From Terana coerulea (lineage: Eukaryota; Basidiomycota; Agaricomycetes; Polyporales; Phanerochaetaceae): a stretch of DNA of 13,272 bases. The notes under the pieces are model-generated. The model had not been told where the DNA came from, made no database searches, and worked only from the letters and a program-made list of their open reading frames with translations. The DNA lies in contig JAKOGH010000128.1 of NCBI GenBank assembly GCA_024811115.1, positions 1 to 13,272 on the forward strand, read 5' to 3'. Made by a program: the position numbers and the translations under genes. Each line of letters begins with the position of its first letter. Positions within the stretch are counted from its first letter, which is position 1. This document shows, one piece after another, positions 1 through 9,275 of this stretch.

Positions 1-1081
1 GATGTCGGGTGCACGGCAAGGCCGGTGATCTCGCCCTTGTGCGTGCGGATAGTGCCTGCAGTTTTGTATTCGCTCCGAGAGCCTGTCGTGGGACCACGCC
101 TTTGCGATTTTGTCTGCGCCTCCGGACAAGAGAAGCGTCGACTGTCCGTCCGCCTCGCGGAAGGCCACGTGGTTCACCTTCTTGGTATGCGCCTTGAGCG
201 ATGCAATGACCTTGTCAGACTCACGGTCGTACAGCTGCACGACCTTGTCGTTGCCTCCGGTGAGGAACTGGCTGCCGCCCTTGGAGATAGCAAGGGTGGT
301 GATGCCAGCAGGCGAAGACGAGTGCAGGGAGGGAATGGTATGCTTGGCGGTAAAGGTCTTGACCTCTTCCTGCGTAACGTAGCCCTCGGGAGCCTTGCGC
401 TTCTTGCGGGCAGCAGAAAGCTTCTGGTGGGTCTCATCAATCTGGGAAAGGATGTTCTCCGGAAGTCCTCCAGCCTCAGCCGTCTCGGCCATGTCAACGT
501 CGCCAGAACCGTTGGTTGGTGGTGCGACCCCATAGTAGCGGAGACGCTTGCAAGAGCCCTGAGAAAGGTCAACGAAATGCGTTAGTTTCACGTATAGGAA
601 AAACAAAAGAGAGACGGACTCTCGTGCAGCGTCGCGTTCCCTGAGCAGGCGCGCAACCACCCGGGTAGCGGCATCTTGCATATATAGAGCAACGCTAAGC
701 TCCTGTCTCAAGGAGTTGTTTTGCTGCTTGAGCTGGTAGGTTTCGAGCATTGTCGCGTCCCACTCGTTCTGCAGTGTCTGCAACAACACGGGAATGGACG
801 TGGCATTGGGCGGGCGTGGAGCAGCTGTTTTGGGGTCTAACACGCAAATGGTTCGTGTGAGCATCTACCCCCACAAGCAAAGCGTGTTCACAAACACAAA
901 GCATGTACGCACTGGCTTTAATGGTAATCAAGTCGGACTCCTCCAACTTCTCGCCAGTGATGGGGTCTGTGCCATTCTCGTTGATGTATTTGACAATGAG
1001 ATTCCGTTCGTAGACTTGCCCTGACTTGGCTGACACGACAGGATCCTGAGGAGGCTCCCCTGAGATGGAACAGAAGAACAT
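1..1081 (-). CDS. PRP19: Pre-mRNA-processing factor 19 (U-box/WD40 E3 ubiquitin ligase), 3'-truncated by window edge
   Basis: This is the scaffold E3 ligase of the nuclear NineTeen complex, needed for spliceosome activation. I read exons 1081-913, 824-620 and 558 to beyond position 1, with introns 825-912 and 559-619 (GT..AG, the second with branch CTAAC). Exon 1 starts MFFCSISGEPPQDPVVS, the U-box N-terminus characteristic of Prp19, and covers the roughly 57-residue U-box. Exon 2 encodes the coiled-coil tetramerisation region (for example LLQTLQNEWDATMLETY). Exon 3 encodes the linker and the first WD40 blades (for example ITTLAISKGGSQFLTGGNDK); the remaining blades lie outside the window. 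The frame jumps twice in exon 3. At the C4 run 528-531 one extra base would restore ATMG-VAPPTNGSGD. Near 84-92 one base too many separates GGADKIAKAW from TIRTHKGEITGLAVHP. Both flanks are strongly conserved, so I take the gene as functional with indels in the sequence. Identity is near certain from the U-box and WD40 text. Confidence 0.95.
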
Positions 1082-1329
1082 GCTTGAGGACAGCGGATGG
1101 AGGTGGTGGAGGTGGTGAGCAAACGCTCTCGTAGGAGTCGAAATTGTTCGTTTCGCGCCTCGTTGAAGCGGTTGATCGTGGGAAGTAAGAGTGTAACAGC
1201 TGTGGTAAGTAGACTTATTGACCGTGCTTTAGGCACTTTCTATGAGCTTCTATTGACATTCGCGCAGGCGCCCATTCACCTACGCCTTTCTTCAGCCCAG
1301 CTGCGTGTCACATCGTAAGTCCTGCTAGT
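1082..1329. promoter_or_regulatory. Shared intergenic region between divergent PRP19 and SGT2
   Basis: These 248 bp separate the two start codons, so both promoters and both 5' leaders must fit here. No clear TATA box is visible. The PRP19-proximal end carries a GGTGG/GGAGG-rich tract (1094-1116). The arrangement suggests a compact bidirectional housekeeping promoter; that is inference from layout only. Confidence 0.6.
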
Positions 1330-2613
1330 ATGTCTGATAAACAGCGTCTCGTCCTTTCTATCCTCGACTTTCTCAACCAGTCCATTCAGGATGGTACAGT
1401 CAAGCAGGACGACCAGGAGAGTCTCGAGGTTGCCAGTGAGTTATCCCCACGCCTTAGCGGAATGGAGGCCTAATCCATGGGTCGTAGTCCAATGCATAGG
1501 CGAAGCTTTTGGCGTTGACCCCTCGGATGACACCCAGCGCAATCGCCTTTCGGTGAAGCCTGCGTCTCTGCAGTCAATCTTCGACGTCTTTGTAAAGACC
1601 CGCGAGAAGATGGGCTCGTCTGGCACAGCCGCACCTGCTGCGTCCACGTCTGCGCCTCCTCAACCCAAGGGCCCTTCAGACGCAGATAAGGCCGAAGCCG
1701 AGAAGCTTAAGGCTTCCGGAAATGCCAAGATGTCAACGAAAGAGTACGACGCAGCGATCGACCTGTACACCCAGGCGATCGCGAAGGACGGCACGAACGC
1801 GGTGTACTACTCAAACCGCGCTGCCGCGTACACGAGCCTGGCAGACCATGCGAACGCTGTAAGCGATGCACAGAAGGCAATTGAGGTTGACCCCTCGTTT
1901 GTACGCGCGTACCATCGCCTCGGGTAGGTTCCACCCTCTCGCATCACTGCCGACGTCCCGCACGAACGGCTTACGATCTTTGTACTTTCAGACACGCTCA
2001 CTACTCTCTGAATGACTTCAAGTCTGCGGCCGACGCTTTCCGCCGTGGCCTGGAGCTCGACCCCTCTAATGCCAACCTGAAGAGCGGGCTTCAGAGCGCA
2101 GAAGCCCGTATTCCTCCCGAAGAGGGCGAGGAGCCGCCTGCGCTCGAAGAAGTTGACGCACCAGCTGCTGCGGGCGCCGGTGCCGGAGCGGGGGCATGGG
2201 CGGTATGGCCGACATGCTGAGGAACATGGGCATGGGCGCCGGTGCCGGCGGCGCTGGTGGCGGCATGCCCGACCTCGGAAGCCTCTTGAACAACCCGATG
2301 ATGATGCAAATGGCACAGCAGATGATGGCGAACGGTGGCATGGAGAGACTTATGTCAAATCCGTCCGTCGCAAATATGGTGCGTGCTGATAGCTTGTCAA
2401 GCTTCTCGCTAGAGTACGACAACATATTTACACAACCATTTGTCTGTCTGTCCAGATGAACCGGATGCAATCAGGCGGCGGCATGCCTGACATGTCTGAG
2501 CTCATGTCTGATCCAGCAATGAGAGATATGTGAGTCAGATATATTTGTGTTAAGACTCACGACTAAATTCTTGCAGCGCAAGCCAATTCGGTGCTGGAGG
2601 AGCTGGTCGCTAG
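1330..2613 (+). CDS. SGT2: Small glutamine-rich TPR co-chaperone (SGT2/SGTA)
   Basis: Sgt2 captures tail-anchored membrane proteins in the cytosol, contacts Hsp70/Hsp90 through its TPRs and hands clients to the GET pathway. Exons are 1330-1435, 1500-1923, 1992-2378, 2456-2529 and 2577-2613, with introns of 64, 68, 77 and 47 nt. Residues 1-73 form the N-terminal dimerisation domain (with AFGVDPSDDTQ at 38-48). Three TPRs occupy about 98-132, 133-166 and 167-200. The rest is a Gly/Met-rich client-binding tail with the typical NNPMMMQMAQQMM and SNPSVANM segments, ending GAGGAGR. The expected length is about 342 residues, close to yeast Sgt2. At the G5 run 2190-2194 the frame slips: read literally it stops at 2218-2220, but one more G joins AGAGAG to GGMADMLRNMG. 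All later exons fit the restored frame, so I treat this as a sequence indel rather than truncation. Confidence 0.94.
2190..2194 (+). other. SGT2: Apparent one-base frame break in SGT2 (G5 run)
   Basis: Upstream coding (ending in Ala/Gly codons) and downstream coding (GGMADMLRNMG onward, through exons 4 and 5) are in frames that differ by one base. The switch can be placed at this G run. Read literally, the protein would end nine codons later. Confidence 0.8.
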
Positions 2614-3708
2614 TTTTTAGATTACTGCACGCATCCGAACAATGCGACATATTGGTGTAGGAGCTTGTCATCTGGGATGGATTTACACAAACCAACATAC
2701 ATACACTAGTCATTTATATGAAATGCTTTGTCAAACCAATTGGCAATCATATTGGGGAAGTGGCATTTTGAGAATTGCATGAACTTGAAGCAATTCGAGC
2801 AAGCAGCGGTATCCATTGCTTCGCTGCTTCTTTATTCCCATGTTCGAGGCTGCCGATTAAAACGATGCTTTGGTGGCGAATACTACACAATCACTGGTAC
2901 ACAGTACTTTTGCTTTGCTGAATGATTAGGACTGGTCACTGAAGTTCTGGAGACTCAAGAGTTGATGACGACTTGGAAGTTACAAGTCATTGGTCAATCA
3001 CTGCGTGCCAGGCCCTGCTACCAAGCGCCGAGGTAGGTCGATGTAGAAAGCGAACAAAGACCGAGATAGACCCCCGTGAAAGAGCGGCTACCAAGATCGC
3101 GCGCCCATATGTGTACCTCTGGGTTTCTGTGAATACCAGGACATACCGTATGCTACAACGATCTGTGTAGACACAATGAATAGACGCATGATTAGGCTTG
3201 TAATCACACCTGAACGGAACTCGATGCAGGTGGGCCGAACAGATGTAGGCATACCGTACGATAGCTCCCATACTCAGACATATATAGATGTAATCAAGGC
3301 CCAAATAGGCGGACTGAAATTATTGAAATAATAAATACAATATTGCCGGCCCATTTGCTCTCCGTCGTCCTGCCCGTCCTGCTCTCGTCCCCTCGCATTG
3401 TTTGCCCTAGCAGGCTGTGGACGACGTGTCTAAGACCGCATAAAGTCTATATTAGCAAGCATGACCAGACCAGATGAGATGTGGGCGAACGCACCGGAGA
3501 CCTATCGCAATATTGGCGGGAGTTCCTTCGCCAGACGGTCCCGGGCTAGGAGTTTCACTCGCCACCATGCAAGAATTCATGCAGTCGTAGGACTGTGCGC
3601 TTCTGATACAATGGGTGAGTATGGAGGGCAGGGGTGCAGGGGAGACACGTACTGGGTTAGGTTTAATCCACTTGCGCACAGTGCGCACGGGCAGCGTTCT
3701 GAGCGCTT
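2614..3708. other. Gene-poor spacer, about 1.1 kb
   Basis: Between the SGT2 stop and the last recognisable S28 codon I see no conserved coding text. The stop-free stretches here give no recognisable protein. A canonical AATAAA lies at 3330-3335 (plus) in an AT-rich patch, but it is over 700 bp from the SGT2 stop. A pyrimidine-rich tract (about 3357-3394) follows. A well-formed intron-like element on the minus strand (3596-3645: GTACGT, CTCAC branch, TATCAG) suggests that the S28 gene once extended into this area. Confidence 0.5.
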
Positions 3709-4914
3709 CGCGAACTTGCAGGTCATGGCGGCGTAGTCGAGCATCATGAGGCGCGACACGACGCGCGGGTGCCTGGGCGGCAGCGCGGCGAAGAGGAAGC
3801 CACACTGGGTGCAGACCTGGAACTGCCACGTCCGCCACGTCTGCGAGAGGTCGGTCGCCTGGTACTGCGTCGGGTCGAACGTGCCAAGCAGTCGTCCTGC
3901 GTGTTGGGGGAGCAGCAGTGGGAGGAGAGCGTCTGCGAGGTTGGGGGGATTGTTAGTTGGATGAGTGCATGAGGGGCGGGAGTGGTGGGACAAGGAGTGT
4001 ACGTACCTTGTTAATGGAGGCTGCATAGGTGACGGTGGCGTTGTTCATGCGGGACCCCCTTGGCAATCTCGATCGTCTGCATCGTGGGCTTGCCGAGGGC
4101 CGCGCAGAAAGCGTCGAACGAGTTGTCGTTCACGGCGGGATCCCAGTTCTTGTCCTGCTAGTCTCCGAGCGGGCTCTGCGCGCCGCATCAGGCTCTTCAG
4201 CAACTTCAACAGGTAGCGACAAGCCAGGACGTACCGAGAGCAGTGACGCGAAATCCGCGTTGTGCGTGAGGTTGCCCAAGTCGAAGAACGCCTTGATGGG
4301 CTGCGCGGTCTTTGTGCTCACCAGCAGGTCATCTACCTCGGCGATCGTTGACTTGACCTGCTTGATGCAGTCCTGGTCTGCGAACTGGCGGATGATGTCG
4401 TAGTACTGCCAGTCCTTGGCGGTGGCGTAGGTCACACCGCTCGACGCAATGGCGCCGAAGACGAGGTCTGGGTACCAAACTTTCATGTGCGCTGCGTGAG
4501 AGCCCGCATAAGAACCCTGTACAAAAGGCGATTAGATAAGTGCTGGTAATACACAGAGTACGTACTCTGTAGTAGATCCAGGGTGTATTTGGGGCCGTGA
4601 TATTCTCAGAAATATTCGCAATCTTGACATTGGACATAAAGTTGGCGGAGTCGGCTAGAGCTTGGTTGATGTTAAGCCAGCTGCAAGAATGTCAACAATG
4701 CCCGTGTCGAGGTAAGGCAGACGTTCCGGACCAGTGCGTTCTCTGCTGTCCAGAACAATATTAATGACAGGTCCCCGGCCTTGTAATGCCTCGTACTCAC
4801 CTAAAACTGCTGGTTCTACGTGAAGCCCGTGTTGGAAAAGTGGTCCAGTGGCTGTGTGAAGTTGAACGCAGGGAACGAGGGCACCGCGGCCGCAGCGAGT
4901 GGCGCGCTCCACGT
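3709..4914 (-). pseudogene. Serine carboxypeptidase S28 (lysosomal Pro-X carboxypeptidase/DPP7 family), degenerate
   Basis: S28 enzymes are secreted or vacuolar alpha/beta-hydrolase peptidases that cleave after proline. Family text is clear: FNFTQPLDHFSNTGFT (about 4870-4819), RLPYLDTGIVDILAA, a run from LADSANFMSNVKIANIS to TPWIYY, the nucleophile turn GSYAG with Ser codon 4511-4513, MKVWYPDLVFGAIASSG, and FDPTQYQATDLSQTW. Introns 4517-4565 and about 4175-4234 are still well formed. Lesions: in-frame stops at 4816-4818 and 4801-4803; another at 4158-4160, which replaces the expected Trp (TGG to TAG) in PLGD-Q-DKNW; a gap of roughly 28 residues near 4678-4684, removing the expected HRYYG region; several one-base frame jumps (for example the C4 run 4773-4776); Arg before GSYAG where family members have Gly. 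After about 3709 nothing resembles the C-terminal part carrying catalytic Asp and His. I judge it a pseudogene, not an assembly artefact alone. Confidence 0.85.
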
Positions 4915-5964
4915 TGGTCTTTGGTCGTGTGCGTACCGAGGCGGGGTCTCTCGCTATGGCCTTTTTCTTGCTTGACAACGCAGCAGCGGACATTTTCTCT
5001 CACTTAATGACGTTTTGCAGAGTCTCGAGGACCTGGAACACTGAGGTCGGCAGCAAGCACAATGGAAAAAGAGGATGCACACCTGTTTGCACATATAACC
5101 TGCATATATGCATGCTGATGAGCAACAGTCAAAGGATTGGGGCACAAACTCACTGAAATCAAGACACCCTCTGCTATGAAGCAAGGGAACTCCAAGCCCA
5201 TCACTCTAAGTCCTACAGCTGACCATCTTGCAATTAGCTTAGACTTATGTTCTGCCAGTGTTGCACTCTCACACCGGGATGGCATTTTTGCATACTCATG
5301 CTGAGGTTGCAGGAGATGACTTTGCAGCTCAATCACATCATATATGAGAATTCATACCTTTCAACTGCTTGTGCTCTTCGGTGTATGGGAGTCTGGTATG
5401 GTGAGGTTGAGGCACGCGCGCTGAGGTTGATGTGGGTGGTTAAGAGGCATATTCAGCGCGCACCGCGTACGCAAGCCTGTAGAAATTCAAAGTCCGGCGT
5501 GTCAGTAGGCCATGACGGCCAGCCTATGATCATGGGTTGTCGGTCGTGGTAGTTGGATGGGCGGGAGGTAAAGAAAGGTCAGCGTCGGGTTGCTTACCAT
5601 CACGCGTCTATATCCGTACAGCCGGAGAAGCGCCAGCTACGCAAATCGGTTCATTTGATCTGTTCAGGCTCTCTGAAGTGTGCGTACATGAACCTAACAA
5701 GCCCGGTACGATAGCCTTTCTACCGAGAGCCTCTATCTAGCTGTGGCTAACCTGCCTTCACGGCATCGTCATAGAAGGGCCTGGCACGCAGTGAATGGGG
5801 ACTTCCGATCCACTATACAGCTGGAGCGTTACAAGTCTAGTATCTACTTCCAGTTCTTACCTTCTTACTGCCATTCTGACTCCTAAGTAACGAGTCAGAC
5901 TTACAGACTTAGTGAGAACTCAGAAGACCCAAAAATGGAAATATATTACCGATTCAGACGGCGG
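4915..5964. other. Spacer without recognisable genes
   Basis: About 1 kb with no conserved coding text in any frame. The ORFs present are around 60-110 codons long, with no recognisable motif, no consistent codon bias and no flanking splice structure. A small perfect inverted repeat lies at 5875-5899. The 5' end of the S28 relic may extend somewhat to the right of 4914, because upstream sequence of the original signal peptide exon cannot be recognised. Confidence 0.45.
5875..5899. repeat. 8-bp inverted repeat with 9-nt loop (TCTGACTC / GAGTCAGA)
   Basis: The arms TCTGACTC (5875-5882) and GAGTCAGA (5892-5899) are perfect complements around a 9-nt loop. Each arm contains TGACTC, the half-site core bound by Gcn4/AP-1-type bZIP factors. 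It could be a small hairpin or a paired bZIP site. It lies about 65 bp beyond the tRNA-Gln terminator with no gene start nearby, so function is unknown. Confidence 0.5.
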
Positions 5965-5969
5965 AAAAA
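5965..5969 (-). terminator. RNA polymerase III terminator (T5) of tRNA-Gln
   Basis: Five T on the minus strand lie 16 nt beyond the tRNA 3' end, the usual Pol III stop signal. Confidence 0.75.
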
Positions 5970-5985
5970 GATCTTCTCGGGCGAT

Positions 5986-6064
5986 AGGCGCTACCAGGGC
6001 TCGAACCTGGGTTTTGGGAATTTGAAATCAGAATCCCAAGTGATAACCACTACACTATAGCGCC
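5986..6064 (-). tRNA. tRNA-Gln (anticodon CUG) with 7-nt intron
   Basis: All arms fold. Acceptor GGCGCTA pairs perfectly with TAGCGCC, and the discriminator is U (5986). The D-arm lies in GTGTAGTGGTTATCAC. The anticodon stem is TGGGA/TCCCA, with loop TT-CTG-A and anticodon CTG at 6029-6031. The variable region is AAAC and the T-arm is CCAGG-TTCGAGC-CCTGG. A 7-nt intron (6021-6027) interrupts after position 37, the canonical site. Mature length is 72 nt. The internal A and B boxes look intact. Confidence 0.95.
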
Positions 6065-6546
6065 ACTCACCCTCGCCCAGCTCGTGCGTTATACAATCTG
6101 CCCGACGGTAAACCGAACCTTTGTTTCGACATGAATTTCACTCATCCCTGACGAGCACATACTTGGTGGCGCGTCGCCAGCACGGACAATTGAGGATGTA
6201 GTACATGACCGAATTCAAGGCACCTGGTGGCTCGGCAACACACGACGAGTCGAATGTGAGATAGCAGATCAGAATTGCGGTCATCTAAAGATCCAGCACC
6301 AGTAATACACCTGAAGAATTACATCATGTAAATAGGAGGGAAACGGAATTGTACGTGCGGAGTCTGGGAGAGGTCCCGAAGCGGGATGTGCGGCTGCACG
6401 GATACCCAATAAACATGGGCATGTAGAAAGGCGGTGGCGCGGTATATAAATGCACCCGTGCGTCGTCCGCAGATATCAAGGAATAGTTCGTGATAGCGAT
6501 GGATGTGTCCGTTCATGAAGCAAACGTGGATGATAGGCCGTCCCGT
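6065..6546. other. Spacer between tRNA-Gln and the ammonium transporter stop; transporter 3' region
   Basis: No gene is recognised. The right part must hold the 3' UTR of the ammonium transporter (minus). TATATAAA at 6443-6450 could act on the minus strand as a TATATA-type 3'-end processing element, or on the plus strand as a TATA box reading towards the transporter antisense strand. If the transporter frame break at 6654-6658 is corrected, its stop moves to 6476-6478, inside this stretch. Confidence 0.5.
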
Positions 6547-8426
6547 CTACCGCGCCCCCCTCCTCGGCGGGCTTTTCCGAGATGGCGGGCAGCGCGGGCG
6601 CGCCGTTGTGCGCATGGTGGTCCAGGCTGCGGTCGGGCACGCCGTGGCGGTCGCCCCCGCGGGCGGCGGCGTCTCGTCGCCGGACTCGGAGAGCGACGCC
6701 TTGCCCTGCGTGCCGCCCGCGGGGCGCTCGTACGCCGGCGTCCAGTCGCGGAAGTCGCGCCGCACCTCGACGTAGTCCGACACGAACTCGCCGATCTGCA
6801 CATTCCCACCACGCCGTTAGCACCAACGCCATAGAAAGAATGAAAAGGGGCAGGAAAGCGCACCTGGGTGTCGTCCATGCCGAGCGCCTCCTCCTCGGGC
6901 GACGCGCGCAGGCGGAGGCCCGGGATCAGGTCGAGCAGCTTCGCGAGCAGCGCGGTGACGACGAACGTGTAGGCGACCGTCGCGCAGATGTACGCGAACT
7001 GGATGTACAGCTGCTTGTAGTTGTGGTTCAGCCAGCCGCCGGGCACGGCGGTGTTCACGCCGTCGAGCGCGATGAGCGTGTTGTCCGCGAAGAGGCCGTT
7101 GAAGAAGAGGCCGATGATGCCGCCCATAGCGTGTTCGGCGCCCAGATCTACGTGGCTAGCATGAGTAATTAGAAGGTGGTGCGAACGGCGTTGGCGTACC
7201 GAGGGCATCGTCGATGCGGAGCATAAACTTCAGCTTCGTGGCGTAGTTGGACACCGCGCCGACAACGACGCCAATGATCACAGACGCCCACAGCGGGACG
7301 TAGCCCGAGGTCGGCGTCGCCGCGACGAGGCCCGCGATCGTGCCGGAACAAAACCCGACCATGGACAGCTTGCGCTCGACGCGGTAGTCGAGGAAGCACC
7401 AGACGATGCCGCCGAACGCGGCGGCGAGCATCGAGTTCCAGACGGCGAGCACGGCGCGCAGGTTCGCGCCGAACGCGGAGCCGCCGTTGAAGCCGAGCCA
7501 GCCGAGCCAGAGGATGAAGGTGCCCATCGCGACGAGCGAGACGTTGTGCGGCCGGAAGTTGAGCAGCTCGCGCTCCGTGCGGCGCCCGAGCACCCACGAG
7601 TATGCGAGGCCGCCGACGCCGCTCCCGATCTCGACGGGCCCGCCGCCTGCAGGGCCATGCACCTTCAGCGACCAGAAGGGGGAGAAGGAGACAAGGAGAC
7701 AGACCTGCGTAGTCGAGCACGCCCCACTTGAACGCCCACCCGTTCGGCGACCAGGCCCAGCACGCGAGCGGGCAGTAGACGAGCGTCATCCAGAGGAAGG
7801 AGAAGACGAGGGCGGGCATGACGCGCCCGCGCTCGGCGAGCGCGCCCATGAGGATCGCGACGGTCACGCACGCGAACTCCATCTGGTAGAACGCGTAGAG
7901 CAGCTCCGGGACGAGCGGCGAGCCGGGGCTCGGGTCGGCGAGCACGCGCCGCATGCCGAAGTTGTGCAGGTTCCCGATGAAGCCGTTCGTCGCGGTGGAC
8001 GAGAAGGCGAGGGAGTAGCCCCAGAAGTACCACTGGAAGATGCACACCGCGTTGCTCGCCGCGACGATCCAGATCAGGTGCAGCGCGCTCTTCCGCCGGG
8101 AGAGGCCGGAGTAGAGGAACGCTGTGGGGGCGGGGTGATAAGCTTCGTAGCAGCAGCAGGCAGCATGCGCACCGATGCCAGGGACCATGAACAGCACGAG
8201 CGCGCCACAGACGATAATGAACGACACATCTCCGCGGTCGAATCTGCGTGGCGGCGATAAGCGTGGGCAGCGTGGACGGCTGTGCTCGGTCACTCACTGG
8301 CTCTGGTCAACGGCAGCAGATAGCGACTCTAGCACCGGCCCTGATGAAATAGACGTGAGCTGGACAGCGCAGAGATCATCGGGCGGCTGGCTTACTTGAT
8401 ACGTCGCGTCGTGTGAGTGTGTCCAT
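6547..8426 (-). CDS. Ammonium transporter, Mep/AMT family (Glu-type, Mep1/3-like)
   Basis: Plasma-membrane ammonium uptake channel of about 11 TM segments. Exons: 8426-8396, 8340-8298, 8243-8173, 8121-7705, 7646-7200, 7147-6864, 6795-6547; introns are 51-68 nt. The start lies in CACCAACATGG, and the first two exons join cleanly into the N-terminus before RGDVSFIIVC. Signature text: FLYSGLSRRKSAL, GALAERGR, WSPNGWAFKWGVLDYAGGGP, VEIGSG. Residue 193 is Glu where bacterial AmtB has the first pore His; the second His is His342 (GAEHAMGG). Residues GMDDTQIGEF and YVEVRRDF mark the conserved cytosolic regulatory tail. Read literally it has 513 residues. In the last exon GC3 and sequence quality favour the next frame after the C5 run 6654-6658, giving a tail with DRSLDHHAHNG and stop 6476-6478. 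GATA motifs upstream suggest nitrogen control. Family assignment is certain; subtype is inference. Confidence 0.95.
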
Positions 8427-8641
8427 GTTGGTGCTTGTGTATAGTGTGTCCAAGCGAGAGCCGGCGGGGAGCCCCTAAGCGGAAGGCGGGGTGCGCGGTA
8501 TGAGAGGAGAATGAGGGCAGAAGGCGATCGCGGCGCACTGCGAGCTGGCTCTGTCCAGGCGTCAGCCCAACGCGGCGGGTGGTGGAGCCTCGTGGGGTGG
8601 GAGCGCTGCAGCACGGGTTGCAGTAACGAGAGACTCGGAAG

Positions 8642-8647
8642 GATAAG
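8642..8647 (+). promoter_or_regulatory. GATAAG motif, proximal
   Basis: Exact GATAAG, about 216 bp upstream of the transporter ATG. It matches the core site of fungal nitrogen-regulatory GATA factors (AreA/Nit2/Gln3 class). Confidence 0.45.
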
Positions 8648-9232
8648 CAGGAAAGGGGACGAGGCAGGAGTGCACGCTCGCGACACTGCCGACGGGGGGA
8701 GGGCGAGTGGGGGTAGTCCGTCCCCGGGTGAACGCGGCCGCGGGGGCATACCGATCGAGAGGCTGACCAGGGAGCCAACTTTGCGACGGACGCCGCCCGC
8801 TTCCGAGCAAATTTCGACCCTCCTCTCCTGCTCCTGAAAATTGTCAACGGAAATTCGCCAGATTCTGCACAACCGACGGAAGCGCTGGGCTCTCGCCCGT
8901 CACGCTCCTCGTCACGTCCCTGCCAGCGAGCCTCTGTGACGAGCGTGACCAAGCCGCGCCTGCTGGTGGCGACGAAAGCGCTCGCGCGCTTCCTGCGATC
9001 GACGGGTGCTTCTCGGCCAATGGCAATCCGGAATTCGGGCTCTACAAGGAAGGCGGCGTGGTTGGCCAGCCCACAGAGATCCCGTCGATAGATGCGCCAC
9101 AACGCCCGCCTTGCCAGTCTAGAAATCTTGAGTGTCACGCGGGATCCATGCTGCAGTGCATGTTGTATTGATGCTGTGGGCGAGCTTGGCCTGGTAGGGA
9201 TGCCGAGGCCTCGTCCTGGGAGAAATGTTCCC

Positions 9233-9275
9233 CTTATCTGCAACACCAGCGTCGTGTGACTCGGGCGAAGATAAG
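9233..9275. promoter_or_regulatory. Paired GATAAG motifs, opposite orientation
   Basis: CTTATC at 9233-9238 (GATAAG on minus) and GATAAG at 9270-9275 (plus) lie 31 bp apart, about 810-850 bp upstream of the transporter ATG. Closely spaced GATA pairs are a known feature of AreA/Nit2-regulated promoters. Their role here is inferred. Confidence 0.45.

Noticed and set aside
3596..3645. Intron-like element as evidence of a separate small gene at 3450-3840
   Set aside because: The splice signals are good but flanking exon text is not recognisable; more likely a remnant of the S28 gene's 3' part.
4655..4993. 112-codon minus-strand ORF starting MSAAALSSKKK as an intact gene
   Set aside because: Its left half is the S28 relic in a shifted frame and its right half does not match the family N-terminus; not an independent gene.
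5110..5155. Possible C/D-box small nucleolar RNA (TGATGA and CTGA)
   Set aside because: Box-like words only, with no terminal stem and no C'/D' pair; expected by chance.
7406..8260. 284-codon plus-strand ORF
   Set aside because: Antisense shadow of the ammonium transporter; crosses its exons and introns without regard to structure.
8137..8261. Two further GATAAG motifs (8137-8142 and 8256-8261) as nitrogen-control sites
   Set aside because: Both lie in transporter introns 15-20 nt before the acceptor and read CTTAT on the coding strand, matching a relaxed branch-point consensus, so splicing explains them.
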